A stretch of DNA of 64,000 nucleotides, from contig NC_063154.1 in the NCBI RefSeq assembly GCF_020921035.1, positions 4,216,001 through 4,280,000 on the forward strand, written 5' to 3'. The notes under the pieces were generated by a model. It was not told where the DNA came from and did not search any database. It saw only the letters and a list, made by a program, of their open reading frames with translations. The stretch is from Rhodamnia argentea (taxonomy: Eukaryota > Streptophyta > Magnoliopsida > Myrtales > Myrtaceae). The number at the start of each line of letters is the position of its first letter. The first letter of the stretch is position 1. Of the stretch, positions 1 to 13,900 are shown in pieces. Made by a program: the position numbers and the translations under genes.

Positions 1-3000
1 GCTCGACATTCTTGTGATCGGCGGCGGGGCCACCGGCTGTGGCGTCGCTCTGGACGCCACCACTCGTGGCCTGCGCGTTGGACTCGTCGAGAGAGAGGAT
101 TTCTCGTCCGGCACTTCTTCTCGGTCGACGAAGCTGATCCATGGAGGTACTGAATTCAAACTAAGACGAGATTGGATGCGTGCACTGGTCATGAATATTT
201 GCTCCTAGCAATTTTTTTTTTGTGGTCACAACTCCTAGTGAGTGCGTTTAGATTGGTGAATCTGAATTTTATATGCTTTAAGGTTCCAGACTATGGAAGA
301 AATTGGATCCTTTCGATTGCATCATACATTATGTTCAGCTCATCGTTTATTCCCCTGTTCTTGTCCTACTTCCAGTATTGATATTCTTTAAACGAAGCTT
401 TCATCTTCATTCCTTTTTTTAATACAACTCATGGTAATCTTGTTTTGTAGGGGTTCGATATCTTGAAAAGGCTGTGTTCAATCTTGACTATGGGCAACTG
501 AAGCTAGTTTTCCATGCACTCGAGGAGCGAAAACAGGTCATTGAGAATGCCCCACACCTGTGCCATGCTTTACCCTGCATGACACCGTGCTTTAACTGGT
601 TTGAGGTTGTGTACTTCTGGATGGGGTTGAAGCTATACGATTTGGTAGCAGGAGCGCGCCTTTTGCACTTATCTAGATATTATTCTGCACAAGAATCTGC
701 GGAACTTTTCCCGACTCTTGCAAGGAAAGGCAAGGATCGTGTACTAAAGGGCACAGTGGTGTACTATGATGGGCAAATGAATGACTCAAGGCTCAATGTT
801 GGATTAGCATGTACGGCTGCCTTAGCTGGCGCAGCAGTTCTCAACCATGCAGAAGTGGTTTCCTTTCTTAAGGATGAAGTCAGTGAACGAATAATTGGTG
901 CCAGGATTCGAGACAATCTATCAGGTACATTTAGGAAATTTTTGTTGTGTCCTTTGAAGCAAGTATTACAGGGTTTTCAGCTCTGCACCCGGGGATCCCC
1001 AGATGCAAATTTTCCATTTGATGATTTTGTCTTTAAGTACATCTGATCCTATTCAGAAGTTTGGTTTTTTTTTTTTTTTGGTCGAAAGAAGTGTGGTTTT
1101 CATACTCAAATATCTCGTGGAAAAAAGCAAATCTTTCCAAATTGAGGAAATTTTTGTAATTCTATAGAGTTAAATCAATTTGTGAAGACGTTATTGCTTT
1201 GGCTTGATTGACCTTAATTCTTCTAGGAGGATTGGGATGGACAATTGGTTACAGTTGGTCACGTATATGCCAGAAGAAAGAATACAGACTGTGTTTCGGA
1301 ATCTTCATTTGTCTCATTTTTTGTGTGTGTAAATCCAGACTTTGAGCATACATATGACTTAATGTTCTTCAAAAATATTCATACGAAAGATTTGTGGTTC
1401 TAACCAGAATTGTCATGGACCTCTTTAACTTAAAAATTTACCTGGAGTTTAGATCGGGATTCTTCCAATTAACAAATTCCGTTTGTTTTGCATTTTTCCA
1501 GTTTGTTTGTTTGATCAGTCTTTTTCTTTAGTAATTGTTCCTTAAGTACTGTATTGATTTTCCCTCATAGTTCTAGTATTTCTTAATTTAATGGCTTGCT
1601 GACCTTTGTACTTAGGTCAAGAGTTTGACACATATGCAAAAGTTGTTGTCAATGCTGCCGGCGCTTTTTGCGACTCTGTAAGGAAGATGGCTAAAGCAGA
1701 TGCACAGCCAATGATCTGTCCTAGCAGTGGTGTACACATTGTCCTCCCTGACTACTACTCTCCAGAAGGCATGGGCTTGATTGTTCCTAAAACTAAAGAT
1801 GGAAGAGTTGTTTTCATGCTTCCGTGGTTGGGGAGAACTGTCGCGGGCACTACAGACTCTAACACTACAATCACAATGCTACCTGAACCTCATGAAGACG
1901 AGATTCAATTTATACTTGATGCCATCTGTGATTACCTTAATGTCAAGGTTGGGTTTTATTACCTGTTTCAGTTTCTTCATCTAAATGCAACGTTGGTTGT
2001 GAATTTCCTGGGAATTAAGTTTGTTTAAACGATCCTTTACTTATGATGTTTGACATATGTCAGTAATATCACGAACTGGAGCTTTTTCTTGGACGTGATT
2101 TAATTAGTTTTTCCCTGCTGAAAGTGGAACCATAACTTTCAGTTGTGTGAGTTCTGATTTCAGTTTTAGAAGGTGAAGATTATATGCTGTGCTGGATTAT
2201 TACCGAATCTTTTAGTTTGTACATAAGTACATAAATTACATTATGGGTTATGTGGTCTAAACTTTCATCATTTGGGTTGGTAATGCGTGGTAGTATTGAT
2301 TGAACTAATAACGTGTCAAAAGCTGCGCGAATATCTAGGCATAATTGTCATTAGTCCTTGTTGTTGAGAATTTTATTAAGTGGTCTTTGAAAGCACGAGG
2401 ATACTATTGATTTTTTAAGCACTTTGGTTCCTTCCCATATATTTGACTTGTTTCTGGGATTTGAAGGATTTTTGCCTAATTTAGGTAAGACGCATGGATG
2501 TTCTCTCTGCATGGAGTGGTATCCGCCCATTGGCAATGGATCCCTCGGCCAAAAATACTGAGAGCATATCTAGAGATCATGTTGTGTGTGAAGATTACCC
2601 AGGTTTAGTCACCATCACAGGTGGAAAGTGGACTACATATCGGAGGTACCATTTTAGTTTCATGGTTCTTCTTGTGGTTTTACCACCTAATTGCGATGTT
2701 ATTTACTAGCTACAGAACCCCAACTAATCTACATTAGATTTGGCTAATGTACTTAGTGTTGCTGTTGCGGCGCAATCGTTGTTTCGCTAGCTCTATCGAC
2801 TAGTATTTATATTGATGTAATGAGTTTCAGCATGGCGGAAGATGCAGTTAATGCAGCTATCCGGTCTGGAAAGCTAAAGCCGGCTAATGAATGTCTTACT
2901 AACAACCTCCGACTGGTTGGGGGAGAGGGATGGGATCCTGCATCTTTTACAGTGCTTGCTCAGCAATATGTACGCATGAAAAGGACATATGGTGGTAAAG

Positions 3001-4158
3001 TTGTTCCTGGGGTGATGGACACTACTGCAGCCAAGCATTTGTCTCGTGCATATGGAACTTTTGCTGAAAGAGTGGCAGCTATAGCTCAGGTTTAACTTCT
3101 TGCTATTAGAATTATGTCTTCCTTTTAATACCAGAAAACTTTAGTACTTGCACATGCTGGTATATCCATCTGTGAATTATTGCTTTTTATACTCGTGGTT
3201 TGAGACAACTGTTGTTAGTGTCTACAACAATGTTTGAAGGATGATGGACGCGAAGACTATCAATATTTTCTGCACCATCTTATAGAAGTCTGAATAATAA
3301 ATCCTTGATCTTTTTTTGAGCTTTTACTCTAGCAAACATATTAAGGCTCGGAGGTTCTAGTGGTAATGTTGTTTTGGTAGCGGCTAATCCTGATGATTGC
3401 CATTAAAGATGGTAGGAACATCCCAAAAGCTAGTTGGTCCGTTGTGTGACTGAGTTTTTGATTTATAGTTGTGACTCAAGGGTTTTGCAGTTCTGATTAT
3501 GGCATTAAGCTGAAAAATTTTGTACACATTCTGGTCTTATGTTAGGTAACTGCTGTTTTGGTCTTGGTTTCTTGCAGGCGAGCTGTTTAGTTGCCTTGTT
3601 CATATTTGAGAACATATGCACAGCATTTGAAACACATCATTTCTGCAACTAAGTTTGTTGGAATCCAGTAATTTCTTCCGCGGTTTTCTCTTTGCCTTTT
3701 CACGGTACCCAAGTTCAGAAATGTTATCTAGCATAGCCGATTTTGATATTTTATTTGCTGATTGGACACTTGGAATCTTCAACTAGTCCATCACATTGGG
3801 TGATTGAACTTCAAGTTCATGGATCATTCTCACATTACTCTCTTTTGTGTACTTTAAGGATGAAGGTTTGGGTAAGAGGTTGGCACATGGATATCCTTTT
3901 CTAGAGGCTGAAGTTGCCTACTGTGCTCGATACGAGTACTGTGAATCTGCCATTGATTTCATCGCCAGGAGATCGAGACTCGCATTTCTTGACACCGATG
4001 CAGCCGGCCGGGCGCTGCCTCGAGTTATCGAGATACTTGCGACGGAGCACCAATGGGACAAGTCGAGGAAGAAGCGAGAGCTACAGAAGGCAAAAGAATT
4101 TTTGGAAACTTTCAAGTCATCGAGAAACGCGCAATTTCATGACGGGAAACACAAGTAA
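1..4158 (+). CDS. SDP6: FAD-dependent glycerol-3-phosphate dehydrogenase, mitochondrial (5' end outside window)
   Basis: Oxidises glycerol-3-phosphate to dihydroxyacetone phosphate at the mitochondrial inner membrane and feeds electrons to ubiquinone; in plants SDP6 is needed to use glycerol from seed oil. Exons: <1-146, 451-924, 1616-1947, 2485-2645, 2831-3089, 3859-4158; all join in frame (556 residues visible). Exon 1 opens inside the FAD-binding Rossmann fold (IGGGATGCG), followed by the [11 protein letters not shown] stretch; the middle holds the FAD oxidoreductase core ([22 protein letters not shown]), and the last two exons are the C-terminal DAO_C-type domain. From memory the Arabidopsis protein is about 629 residues, so roughly 70 N-terminal residues with the targeting peptide lie upstream. 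The stop is TAA at 4156. No disruption seen. Very likely the true orthologue, given also the neighbouring FLD and U11/U12-31K genes. Confidence 0.95.
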
Positions 4159-5843
4159 CAGGTGCATTTCATCACGTTTGCTGCTTCAGTGTTTCGGAGT
4201 CTTACTGGTTCACCAGGTTAGATCGATGCTGATGGATTGAATGAATTGCCCCTGTTGTTTCAGGACTGTGGCCGAGAATGGGGGATAATGTGGATTTGAC
4301 TTTATCACGGTCCATGACAAATCGAGAAGGATATATTTGTTTTTTTTTTTTTTTTTCTTTTGTGATTTGTTTATTTCTTTATAATCGGCTCCTTCATGCA
4401 TTAGAAAGCCAGAATTATACTTCTGATTCTTTTGGCGTTTAATAAATTGGGGCTTCTGATTTTCCGCAAGCGTAGTTATATTTTTTTTTTTTACCTTCTA
4501 TGATCTGCAATTTGCTCGCATTTCACAATTTCTGACTTTCCACCAGCATTATCCTATGCTATTTTCCAGGGTTATATTAGTGCTATTTATTCCGTACGTT
4601 ATATTCTACAAATTCGAGATTTAGCAACACGATTTGAAGGTTACTAATGAAAAGAACATGGTTAGAATCTGTGACTTTAGCCCACGAGCTTTTAGGATTT
4701 CCATTATGCTTATAGGATATGAACAAATGGACTATAGATAATCTTCGACAATGTTATATATTATCTACGTCGTGCATCGACAGTGCTATGTATAGTAGAA
4801 AACAAAATTAGCTTTTTAAAGCTTTCTCCAATATACTATCTTGTATTGCCTGTCGCTATTTAGGAATGCGCAATGCAAATATTTATTCACACTATCATGA
4901 ATTAGGAGGGTGAAATATTACATGTTGCGATGTTGTATATGAAACCCATAAAATAAATAATCAACCCACGTTAGCTTCGAGATTTCTCGTAAGTAACTTG
5001 CCTTTAGAAATATTGAAAAATAAATGGCATTTGCAAAAGTCGTGGGGTCAATTTTTAGGACAAAATGAAAGTTGAAAACTGGAGTTCCATTTACGATGTC
5101 CAGAAAAAGACAAAAAGAGAAAAGTAGCTGCGGAAGAATACGGCCTAGCACCCTAAAAAGTTTCAAATTTTAAATTTAATCTTAATTTTATCCTAACTTT
5201 TTTAAAATCCCATAAACGCCCTAACTTTGAGTCTAATATAATTCTATCATAAACTTTTTTTATCTCATAAAAAATACTAATTTTTACTTGAATTTTAAGT
5301 ATACTCGGTTAACTCTCATTTCAAAATTTTTCTTGACAATCGAAAATGAAAATATCCCGAGTAAGAAGTAATCGAGCATCTTGAGCATGAGCTCTCACAC
5401 CGTGAGAGAGGGGAGAGCCTTGACTACAGGGGATTAAAGATTGATCACAAAATCAGATATAGCGAGATGGAATGAAGACTTCCTTAAGAGCGTGAGTAAT
5501 TGAAGAGAGTCAATTTTAATTGTTTAAGTTTTTGCCCAAATTTCAAATACAACAAGACGCTATTTAGATTGACATGAAAATTCATTTTCAAAATATGTAT
5601 TCTTAAATATGAAATTTGGGCAAAAGCTAAAAGTAATGACGTTAAAATTTCGGACAGAACTGTGCCATAAATGAAGTTAAGGATTTTTTTTTAAGGTATC
5701 GGGACGAAAGATTGCGTATAACTTATATGATTAGGGGGCAGTTCGCCGACAAAAATCCAAATGGAAATGCTAAGCCTCTATCTCTCAGTCTCTGCGGGTA
5801 GAGGCTGACCTCTCATGCTCCTGCTAAACCCAAACCTCGGACG
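4159..5843. other. Intergenic region between SDP6 and the SVR1-like gene
   Basis: Holds the 3'UTR of SDP6 (T-rich to about 4400) and the promoter and 5' leader of the next gene. The stretch 5160-5330 is AT-rich and carries the 'cctaac..ttttt' phrase also seen in the Mutator-like MITEs further right, so it may be a transposon remnant. No convincing open frame or RNA gene seen. Confidence 0.6.
5529..5625. repeat. Short inverted repeat
   Basis: About 15 bases (TTTGCCCAAATTTCA) at 5531-5545 return as the reverse complement at 5610-5624, with some 65 bases between the arms. It could be a worn MITE or a hairpin in the promoter of the SVR1-like gene. No target-site duplication recognised. Confidence 0.5.
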
Positions 5844-8800
5844 ATGGCCGCAACACTTTCGTGGTCATCCCTCTCCAAGTCCTTCCATTTCCCGCGACAC
5901 CATCCCCGTTCCCTCTCCCTCTCGCCTCGCATCACTTGCTCTTCCTCTCCCTCTCCCTCCTCCCCTCCGTTACAGTTCGACATCTCCTTTGCTCCGCCCA
6001 AGCCCAAACCGAAGCAGACGCCCGGCCCCGACCCCGACTCCCGCGACTGCAGCTTCATCTCCGGCGCGGGCCAGCAGCTCTTCATCCCCTGGATAGTCCG
6101 CGGCGAGGACGGCCAGCTCAAGCTCCAGTCTCACCCTCCCGCGCGCCTCATCCACGCTCTCGCCCACGCCGACACCAAGGAGAAGAGGGCGCCTAAGAAG
6201 GATAAGCCGAAGGGGGCAGCGGCGGCCGCCGGTGAGCCCAAGTACCCCAAGGCGGCGGCCGCTGGGGAGCCCAAGTACTCCAAGGCGGCGCGCCGGTTCT
6301 ACAACGAGAATTTCAGGGATCCCCCGCAGCGCCTCAGCAAGGTTCTCGCTGCTGCCGGGGGTAATTCAAACAAATTTCTGGTTTTCTTAACTCTCGTGTA
6401 CACTGCTCTGGCTCAAGTGCCACTAATGTACTTGCGAATATGCGTGTGAAAGCTCTCGGTCAAAAAATGTCTTCGTTCTGGGAATTTTTTTTTTTTTTTT
6501 TCATTTTCAACTTTTTTCCTTTGTAGATTCTTTGTGCAATGGATTGTACCTTCTAGTAAAGACAGTGAGGTGTTTTGATCATTTTGGAATTTACGCAATG
6601 TTGTTGTTGTTGACAGTGGCATCGAGGCGGGGCAGTGAGGAGCTCATTTTTGAAGGCAAGGTCACTGTTAATGGCTCTGTGTGTAATACCCCTCAGGTCA
6701 GCTCCTACAGTTAGCGTTTGTTTACCATTTTCCTCTTTCCTTTTAAAAAGAATTGCCTTGTTGTTTCAAGAATCATGTCAATTGTGCATAAGTTGATCTT
6801 GAGAGAACATTCTTGGCAACTGCGACTGAACTTGTTAACCCGCTTTAGTTCGTGAGAAAGCCTTTCCTGCTCTCCCCACCAACAAGAAGGGCAAAAGGAA
6901 GAGCAAAAAGGCTGTCAGTTTTCTGGGTCCTCGTATTTCTTCCAAGAGTGGAGAAAAAGGAAATTGAAGAGAAGTGCTAGAACATTCTTGTGATGACATG
7001 TTGTTAATGTGGTTTTGGAAAATGAGGACAGAAGTTATCATAATCAAAGTCAAGACTTGGCTATTGAGATAACTTCATCTTCAACAATTTGCTTATTTCC
7101 GCTGTTGAAATAATATCACTGATGCAGACTCGAGTTGATCCTATGAAGGATGTCATTTATGTTAATGGGAACCGCCTGCCCAAAAAGTTGCCGCCAAAGG
7201 TCTACCTTGCTCTGAACAAGCCGAAAGGGTTTGCAGCTAACTCCAAACACTGTAGCTTTTTGTGAAAATTGTTTTAGGTTATTTTTTTCCTTTCTTTTAG
7301 CATAAGCTAATGCTGAAAATACTGACAGGTACATTTGCTCTGCTGGGGAGAAAGAGTCTAAATCCGTATTGGAGCTGTTTGACGACTATCTGAAAATCTT
7401 GGTACCATATCCATACTTGCCAGAGTGCCATTCTCTACTGATTAATCATTTATGTACTCTATCTTCTGTATATTTTTGCTAGACATTTTATGTATCTGCA
7501 AAGGCTTATTTACTGGGAGCTTCGAGTTCTTAACAAATCTGTGACTTATAGCATGTCTGTACATTTTTGCAAGCTAAGGAAAAAATGCCGTTTCATTTTA
7601 GGGCAAGAGAAATCCTGGACTATCCAAACCCCGACTATTCACTGTTGGCCGCCTCGATGTTGCCACATCTGGCTTGATCATTGTGACTAATGACGGTATG
7701 ATAGTTAAGGAGACGCTGCAACAGATTATTCTTATGTGAACATGAAGCTTCTTTGAGTTTAAGGTGCCATGGATTATGTTAAACTTTTCCTTGTGCTATG
7801 TTCTGCAGGAGATTTTGCTCAAAAAATTTCACATCCTTCTGCAAATTTATCTAAGGAGTAAGTGTTTTACATGATTCTTTCTTCAATGCAGCTTCTGAAA
7901 CTATTAAAAGTAGAAAATTGCGTGATGCTATGGATATAGTTCTCAATCTTTGGGGTTTGCATTCCAAATTGTCCATGTGCTTGTTTTTTCAGATGATAGG
8001 TGGACACAAAATACTTTTCCTAAGGATTGACTCAAATGGAAATAGAGAACAAAGTAACTAGTAATATTGTTAGAATACCCTATTCCCTATTCTAGAGGGA
8101 TTGTCTAGAAAGCGAATTTTTTTGAATTTAAATGCATTCACATATGGGTACAAATTATAATAGTATAAGTGGTTACTTCTTCATTTCACCATACTTGAGA
8201 GTTGACCTTGGTTTTGTTTCTGAATTGCAGATACATTGCAGCAGTAGATGGTGAGGTGCACAAGCGACATTTTATGGCCATCAGTCAGGGAACAGTTGTC
8301 GATGGAATTCACTGCATCCCAGACTCTGTGGAGTTGTTGCCAAGGCAGCCAGATAATTCAAGACCTCGTCTTCGGATTGTGGTACCTTTTATCACTTACA
8401 AAGCATCGTGACAAAAAATATGTTATTCGGTTCCAAACACATTTCTAGCAGAAAGAAGATGAGTGAGAATTTTCGGTCTCTTTCAGTTTTTTTTGTAGTC
8501 CTGATGTCAATGTATTGGAAGTAGTTTATTCATGTCCGGAAGCAATCTTTATTTGTCCAAAGAGTAGAAAGAGGAAAAACACTTTAGATCAACTGATCAA
8601 TGACACCAACAGCTGAAATAGAAGTACTCATCCTCTTATCTTCAGTGCTGAAAAGCAAGATATTTCAATGTAGTTTCTTTTTCTGACTCCTTTCGCTTTA
8701 TTTGCCACAGTGGCGAGATGAAAATTGCAGAGTATTGGCATGTTTAGGAACACTTACCTGTAATGACAACTAAATGAGAAAACTTGAACAATTTAAATCG

Positions 8801-9556
8801 TCTTTTGGCTTTATAATACGTCTTCTTTTCATTGCCTTGGAGTAGCTTTCATGTCATAATTCTATTTTCCTTATTGGGCATCGCCAGGTCCATGAAGGCA
8901 GGAACCATGAAGTCAGGGAGCTTATAAAAAATGCTGGACTTGAGGTTAGATTGGTCGATTGCGGAACAAACTCATCTTTACAGATGCGGAAAAATATGGC
9001 ATGGTTTGTAGATCAAGCCCATCTAGATCGTTGATCATGTGGGCCCGATGGGGGGACCCACATGATTAATGGTTCGATTGATCTTGATACACTTGGTCTA
9101 TAGACCATATAACAATTTCTCTGCATATGCTAACATATTTTCATGTAAAAGAACTTACCTCTCGTTTGCTTTTCCAGATTTATTCATTAAAGCGAGTCCG
9201 AATTGGTGGTTTCAGACTTCCAACAGATCTTGGGTAATTCCTCTTAACTCTACCCATTTGTCATCTCTGTGTCCAGTTTAGACTTTTTCATTCTTGACGC
9301 ATTTCATGCACGAGCACAATTATGAATGCATGTTTTGCATGAGATGATACTTTCTTACCAGTCATTGCTGATAGCTCTAACTTGTGCTATAGCAGATTCT
9401 ACTGGAAAATGAAGTTATGTTATCACTTCATTTAATTACATTCCAGGTAGCAAGATTCATTAGAACTTTTTTGTCTGATTTTGTTATCATTTCAGGATCG
9501 GGAAGCATGTTGAATTGAAACCAGTTGACCTTCAGGCACTGGGTTGGAAGAGCTAA
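5844..9556 (+). CDS. SVR1: Chloroplast rRNA pseudouridine synthase (RsuA/RluB family, SVR1-like)
   Basis: Isomerises uridine to pseudouridine in plastid ribosomal RNA; loss of the Arabidopsis gene SVR1 suppresses var2 leaf variegation and disturbs plastid rRNA processing. Ten exons: 5844-6360, 6617-6696, 7128-7228, 7329-7401, 7602-7695, 7809-7857, 8231-8381, 8888-8944, 9178-9233, 9496-9556; the frame closes to 412 residues, the usual size. Residues 1 to about 60 are rich in Ser, Pro and Arg, as expected of a transit peptide. An S4 RNA-binding domain follows (RLSKVLAAAG then VASRRGSEELIFEGKVTVNG). The catalytic motif GRLDVATSGLIIVTNDG places the active Asp at about 276. The late motif VHEGRNHEVRELI is typical of the RsuA branch. 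Start chosen because the MAATLSW frame runs straight into the S4 domain. Alanine/lysine/proline-rich repeats (GEPKYPKAAAA, GEPKYSKAA) sit just before it. Confidence 0.93.
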
Positions 9557-10947
9557 GAAATCACTGCTCATGCCGGACTGAGTTTCTCTGAACTTTCTCA
9601 TGCAATAGCACTCAAATGAAAAATGGTAAAAGATGTTCATTGTCAAGGAGAATTTGAGCATTTGCTTCCTGCCCTCTGAGCTGCTGGTTGAACTACATAT
9701 TGATTACTTGAAGATCAATACCACAAAAGGCGGTTACGGTCGATCGACATTCATACCCAGAGATGGAAAATTGAAAGAGCCGGTAGAGTCGTCTCTGAAG
9801 CAGCATTACTGGCTGAGTATATATTGAGGAGAATAGGAACCTCATGGTCATCAGTTTTTATTGCAAGAGGTTTTAGCTTCGTTTGGAGGACTTTAGAAAT
9901 TATTTTTGTCCATTTTTTTTTTTTTTGGTGAAAACAGGCTCTGCTAAGATCTGAACATCATGCAAGTAATTTCCAGAGTGCACATTTACTTTGTAGGGGT
10001 TTCTTTATCCACTTGCTCATATTCCCTTTTTATGTTGTGCTAGTATTTTAATTTGTGATTTCCGGTTGATTCCTTGGTTTTCGTATTGCTACCAGTCTTT
10101 GCGGTGGGTCGGTGGCAAAACGAAAAAATATTTACTCGCAAAAGACAGGAGAACTTTAACTGTGGAACAAATGTAGACATTGATTTGATGCCAAGGAGAT
10201 AAAGATAGATTAACAAAAGGGCAAATTTCACAACTCTTACATTTGTCTTGGAGTTGATCCGTGTACATTTTGATTCACTTAAATTTCCAAGAAAGATAAC
10301 AAAACATGATTTGCCGGATTAAACTTCAGCAAAAGATATCAAAACATGAATTGCCGGCGGGATTTGGCTTGGGACCTAACATGATGTGATTAAACATCTT
10401 ACCGATGCTCATTCGCATTTCACCCTACTCGCATCGTCTGCCGTCCAAATAACTTGAATAACAAGAACGGACTCAAGATTGCAACAAAAGCAAATATTGA
10501 AGTCTCGTCAATGGAAATGTATGTCTAAACCGACTAAAATATCTAATTAAACCCGACATCCCTCGAAACCCAGTCCGATATCCGATTTGGTCTCACTTAA
10601 CACCTTCGAGGGAATATTTTCGAAAGAGAGGAGAAGAGAAAAAAAATGAGCCGATCAGCATTACCTCACTCGGAGGAGGCACGTGCGTCTTGTGCATGGC
10701 TTGCGCTTGGGCCAAGAGCCTCGAATCCCCGAGGCTGTCCACCTTTCGAGCTCTTTCGAGCGCGCACTCGGCTCTCGGATTTAAACGGACTTAACGACTA
10801 AAACCGTTCAAATATTTTTCTCAGCGACCGAACGCCACCGACCTTCACTCTCCTCTCGTTCGTCAGTCCTCACTCCCTCTCGTCTCTCTCATTTCTTCTT
10901 CTAAAACCCTACTCTTCTCTCTCTCGCAGCGAGACAGAGCCGCGAGA
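9557..10947. other. 3'UTR of the SVR1-like gene and FLD promoter/leader
   Basis: The first 350 bases look like 3'UTR. From about 10600 the sequence becomes GC-richer, and 10840-10930 is a CT-rich leader just before the FLD start. I see no other gene here. Confidence 0.6.
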
Positions 10948-13900
10948 ATGGAGCCTCCGAGCGATTCGCCCGACCCATTCGCTGAATTCCCTCCCCTCGA
11001 GTTCTACCCCTTCGAGCCCCTCCCAAACCCTAGCCCCAGCCCCGTCCCTCCCCCACCTCCCAACCCTCCGTCCCCGCAAAACCCTAATCCCACCTTGGCC
11101 TCCGCCTCCGCCTCTGCCTCGGGCTCCGCCTACAATCCCCTCCTCTCCTTCACCGTCCCCAAGAAGCGTAGGCGAGGCCGGTCGCAGCGGAATGTGGCCC
11201 CCTTCCAGCTCCCTCCCTTGCCGTCTGGTAATCCTAGTTCCGCATCTGCATCCGCATCGGCCTCTTCGTCTGCTCTGGTTGCTGCTGTTTCGAGTAAGCC
11301 TGCTCTGGAAAACCCTAGCTCTGTCTCTGACGCTTCTGATGAGATAATCGTGATCAATAGAGAGTCCACGGCTGAGGCCCTCATTGCACTCACGGCTGGG
11401 TTCCCAGCCGACTCGCTCACTGACGAAGAGATCGATTTCGGTGTTGTGCCAGTGATCGGCGGGATCGAACAGGTTAACTATATTTTGATTAGGAACCACA
11501 TTATTGCGAAATGGCGTGAGAATGTGTCCAATTGGGTTACCAAGGAGATGTTTGTGGATGTTATCCCTAAACAGTGCACTTCTCTACTGGACTCTGCTTA
11601 TGATTACTTGGTTTCTCATGGGTATATTAATTTTGGGGTCACGCCCGCAATTAAAGACAAGATTCCGGCAGAGCCGAGCAGGCATAGCGTGGTTATTGTC
11701 GGCGCTGGCCTTGCAGGATTGGCTGCAGCACGGCAGTTGATGCGGTTGGGTTTTAAGGTGACAGTTTTGGAGGGTAGGAAGAGAGCAGGTGGGAGGGTTT
11801 ATACAAAGAAGATGGAAGGTGGGAACAAGCTATCTGCTGCTGCCGATTTAGGGGGAAGTGTATTGACTGGGACATTGGGGAACCCCCTCGGAATTGTTGC
11901 TCGGCAGCTAGGGCATCCACTTCACAAGGTGAGGGATAAGTGCCCTATTTACAGGGTGGATGGGAAGCCGGTTGACTCCGACATAGACATGAAGGTTGAG
12001 ACTGCTTTTAACCGTCTCTTGGATAAGGCCAGCAGGCTTAGGCAGTCTATGGGAGAGGTGTCCATGGATGTTTCGCTTGGATCCGCCCTGGAAACATTTA
12101 GGCCAGTTTATGGGGATGCTGTAAATGCTGAGGAAATGAACTTGTTCAATTGGCATCTTGCCAATTTGGAATATGCTAATGCAGGTTTGCTCTCAAAGCT
12201 TTCCCTTGCATTTTGGGACCAGGATGATCCTTATGATATGGGAGGTGATCACTGTTTTTTGCATGGAGGGAATGGAAGGCTGGTTCAGGCTTTGGCTGAG
12301 AATGTACCTATTTTGTATGAGAGAACTGTGCATACTATCAGATATGGCAATGATGGTGTGCAAGTCATGGCAGGTAGCCAGGTTTTTGAGGGTGATATGG
12401 CACTTTGTACTGTTCCTCTTGGTGTTCTGAAAAGTGGGTCTATCAAGTTTATTCCCGAGTTGCCTCAGAGAAAGCTTGACGGGATAAAGAGGCTGGGATT
12501 TGGGCTGCTAAATAAGGTTGCAATGCTTTTTCCCCATGTGTTTTGGGGCACAGATCTTGACACCTTTGGACACCTAAAAGATGATCCAAGCCGCCGTGGG
12601 GAGTTCTTTTTGTTTTATAGCTATGCAACGGTTGCAGGTGGTCCTCTCTTGATTGCATTAGTAGCTGGGGAAGCTGCACATAAGTTTGAGAGCATGCCCC
12701 CTACTGATGCGGTGACGCGGGTTCTTCAAATTCTTAAGGGTAACAGCTGTAATTAAAATCAACTGTTCTGCTTTAATTACTGGAGTTCGATAAATTTGTT
12801 AATGGCTAGTTAATGAGTGCAAAACTTGCTTTAAAATAAGAGTGGAAAAATTGGAACGCGTAATCGATCCTCCATAATTGCGAAAACAATATCATGTACT
12901 TTGTGTATTTGTTGTCAGAATATCTTAGTTATAGATTTGTTTTTCTACCCTAAATATATGATTGTTCTTAGAATACAGAGCTATCTGACTATATCATTTG
13001 AATCTATATCGCGAGTTAGATTCTGTTTTCTTTTTTTTTTCTCTCTTTTTTTTTAAATTTATGGACCTTCCTAGTACCTGATTTACTCTCGTCTGATTTT
13101 TTAGGACCATTGAGATGATTACCCAAAATATTACATATGTGCAGAAGAGAATGCATGAATGCATGAGTCGACAAGAAGGTGCATGGGCATTTTTTAGGGG
13201 ACTAATAAATGTATTGCTGGACCAAAATAACTGCAGACGATGTATTACTTGTTGTGAAGAAAAGAACACAGAAATTATGGCGTGCAATGTGCAAACACTA
13301 TGTTTAGTATTTGGACTTGACATATTATGTAGTTAATGGATTATATTGGATGTCGGAGGTTACTATATGCATTATGGGTGCATTTAAATAACATGCTGCC
13401 TAGAATGATGGATATCATAGCGTGCAAATTGGGTAAATTATGGCTCAGATTTGATGTTGGCATATCAAGTACTTATTGATTCTAATATAACTCAGAGAAC
13501 TTCTTATTTAGCCCGTAGTCTGTTTTGAAGTGTAAGAAATTTATGGCTTGGCTTAAGAGCATAATTCAGCTACTCATTGCTTGCTAGCCTGTCATTTGTC
13601 TAGTATCTTCAGGAAGCACTTGCAACTTTGTCGTATGTCACTTGGAATAGACAACGAGTGTATTGAGGTTGAATTCTCGAATCAATGAGTATTTGTTCAC
13701 ACGAGTCGACTAGGTTCCTTTCACACTATGATGGATGATATGATAGATAAATAAGGTTGGTTCTCTTTTATCGTATGACACTTGCAAGTGTAGCCCGTTT
13801 GTTGTTGTAGTTTGTGTCCCTGCGAAATATTAAATATTGGCATGAAATCTTTGTATGAGTGAAGTTTGTGCTGTTCTTAACCCCCTTCCATGTAAACTAA

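Noticed and set aside
10909-11499. 196-codon minus-strand open frame
   Set aside because: It lies exactly opposite the Pro/Ser-Ala-rich first exon of FLD, where GC-rich triplets keep the other strand open; no motif.
13115-13336. 73-codon frame in FLD intron 1
   Set aside because: Intron-internal, AT-rich, no motif, overlapped by a minus-strand frame of equal quality.
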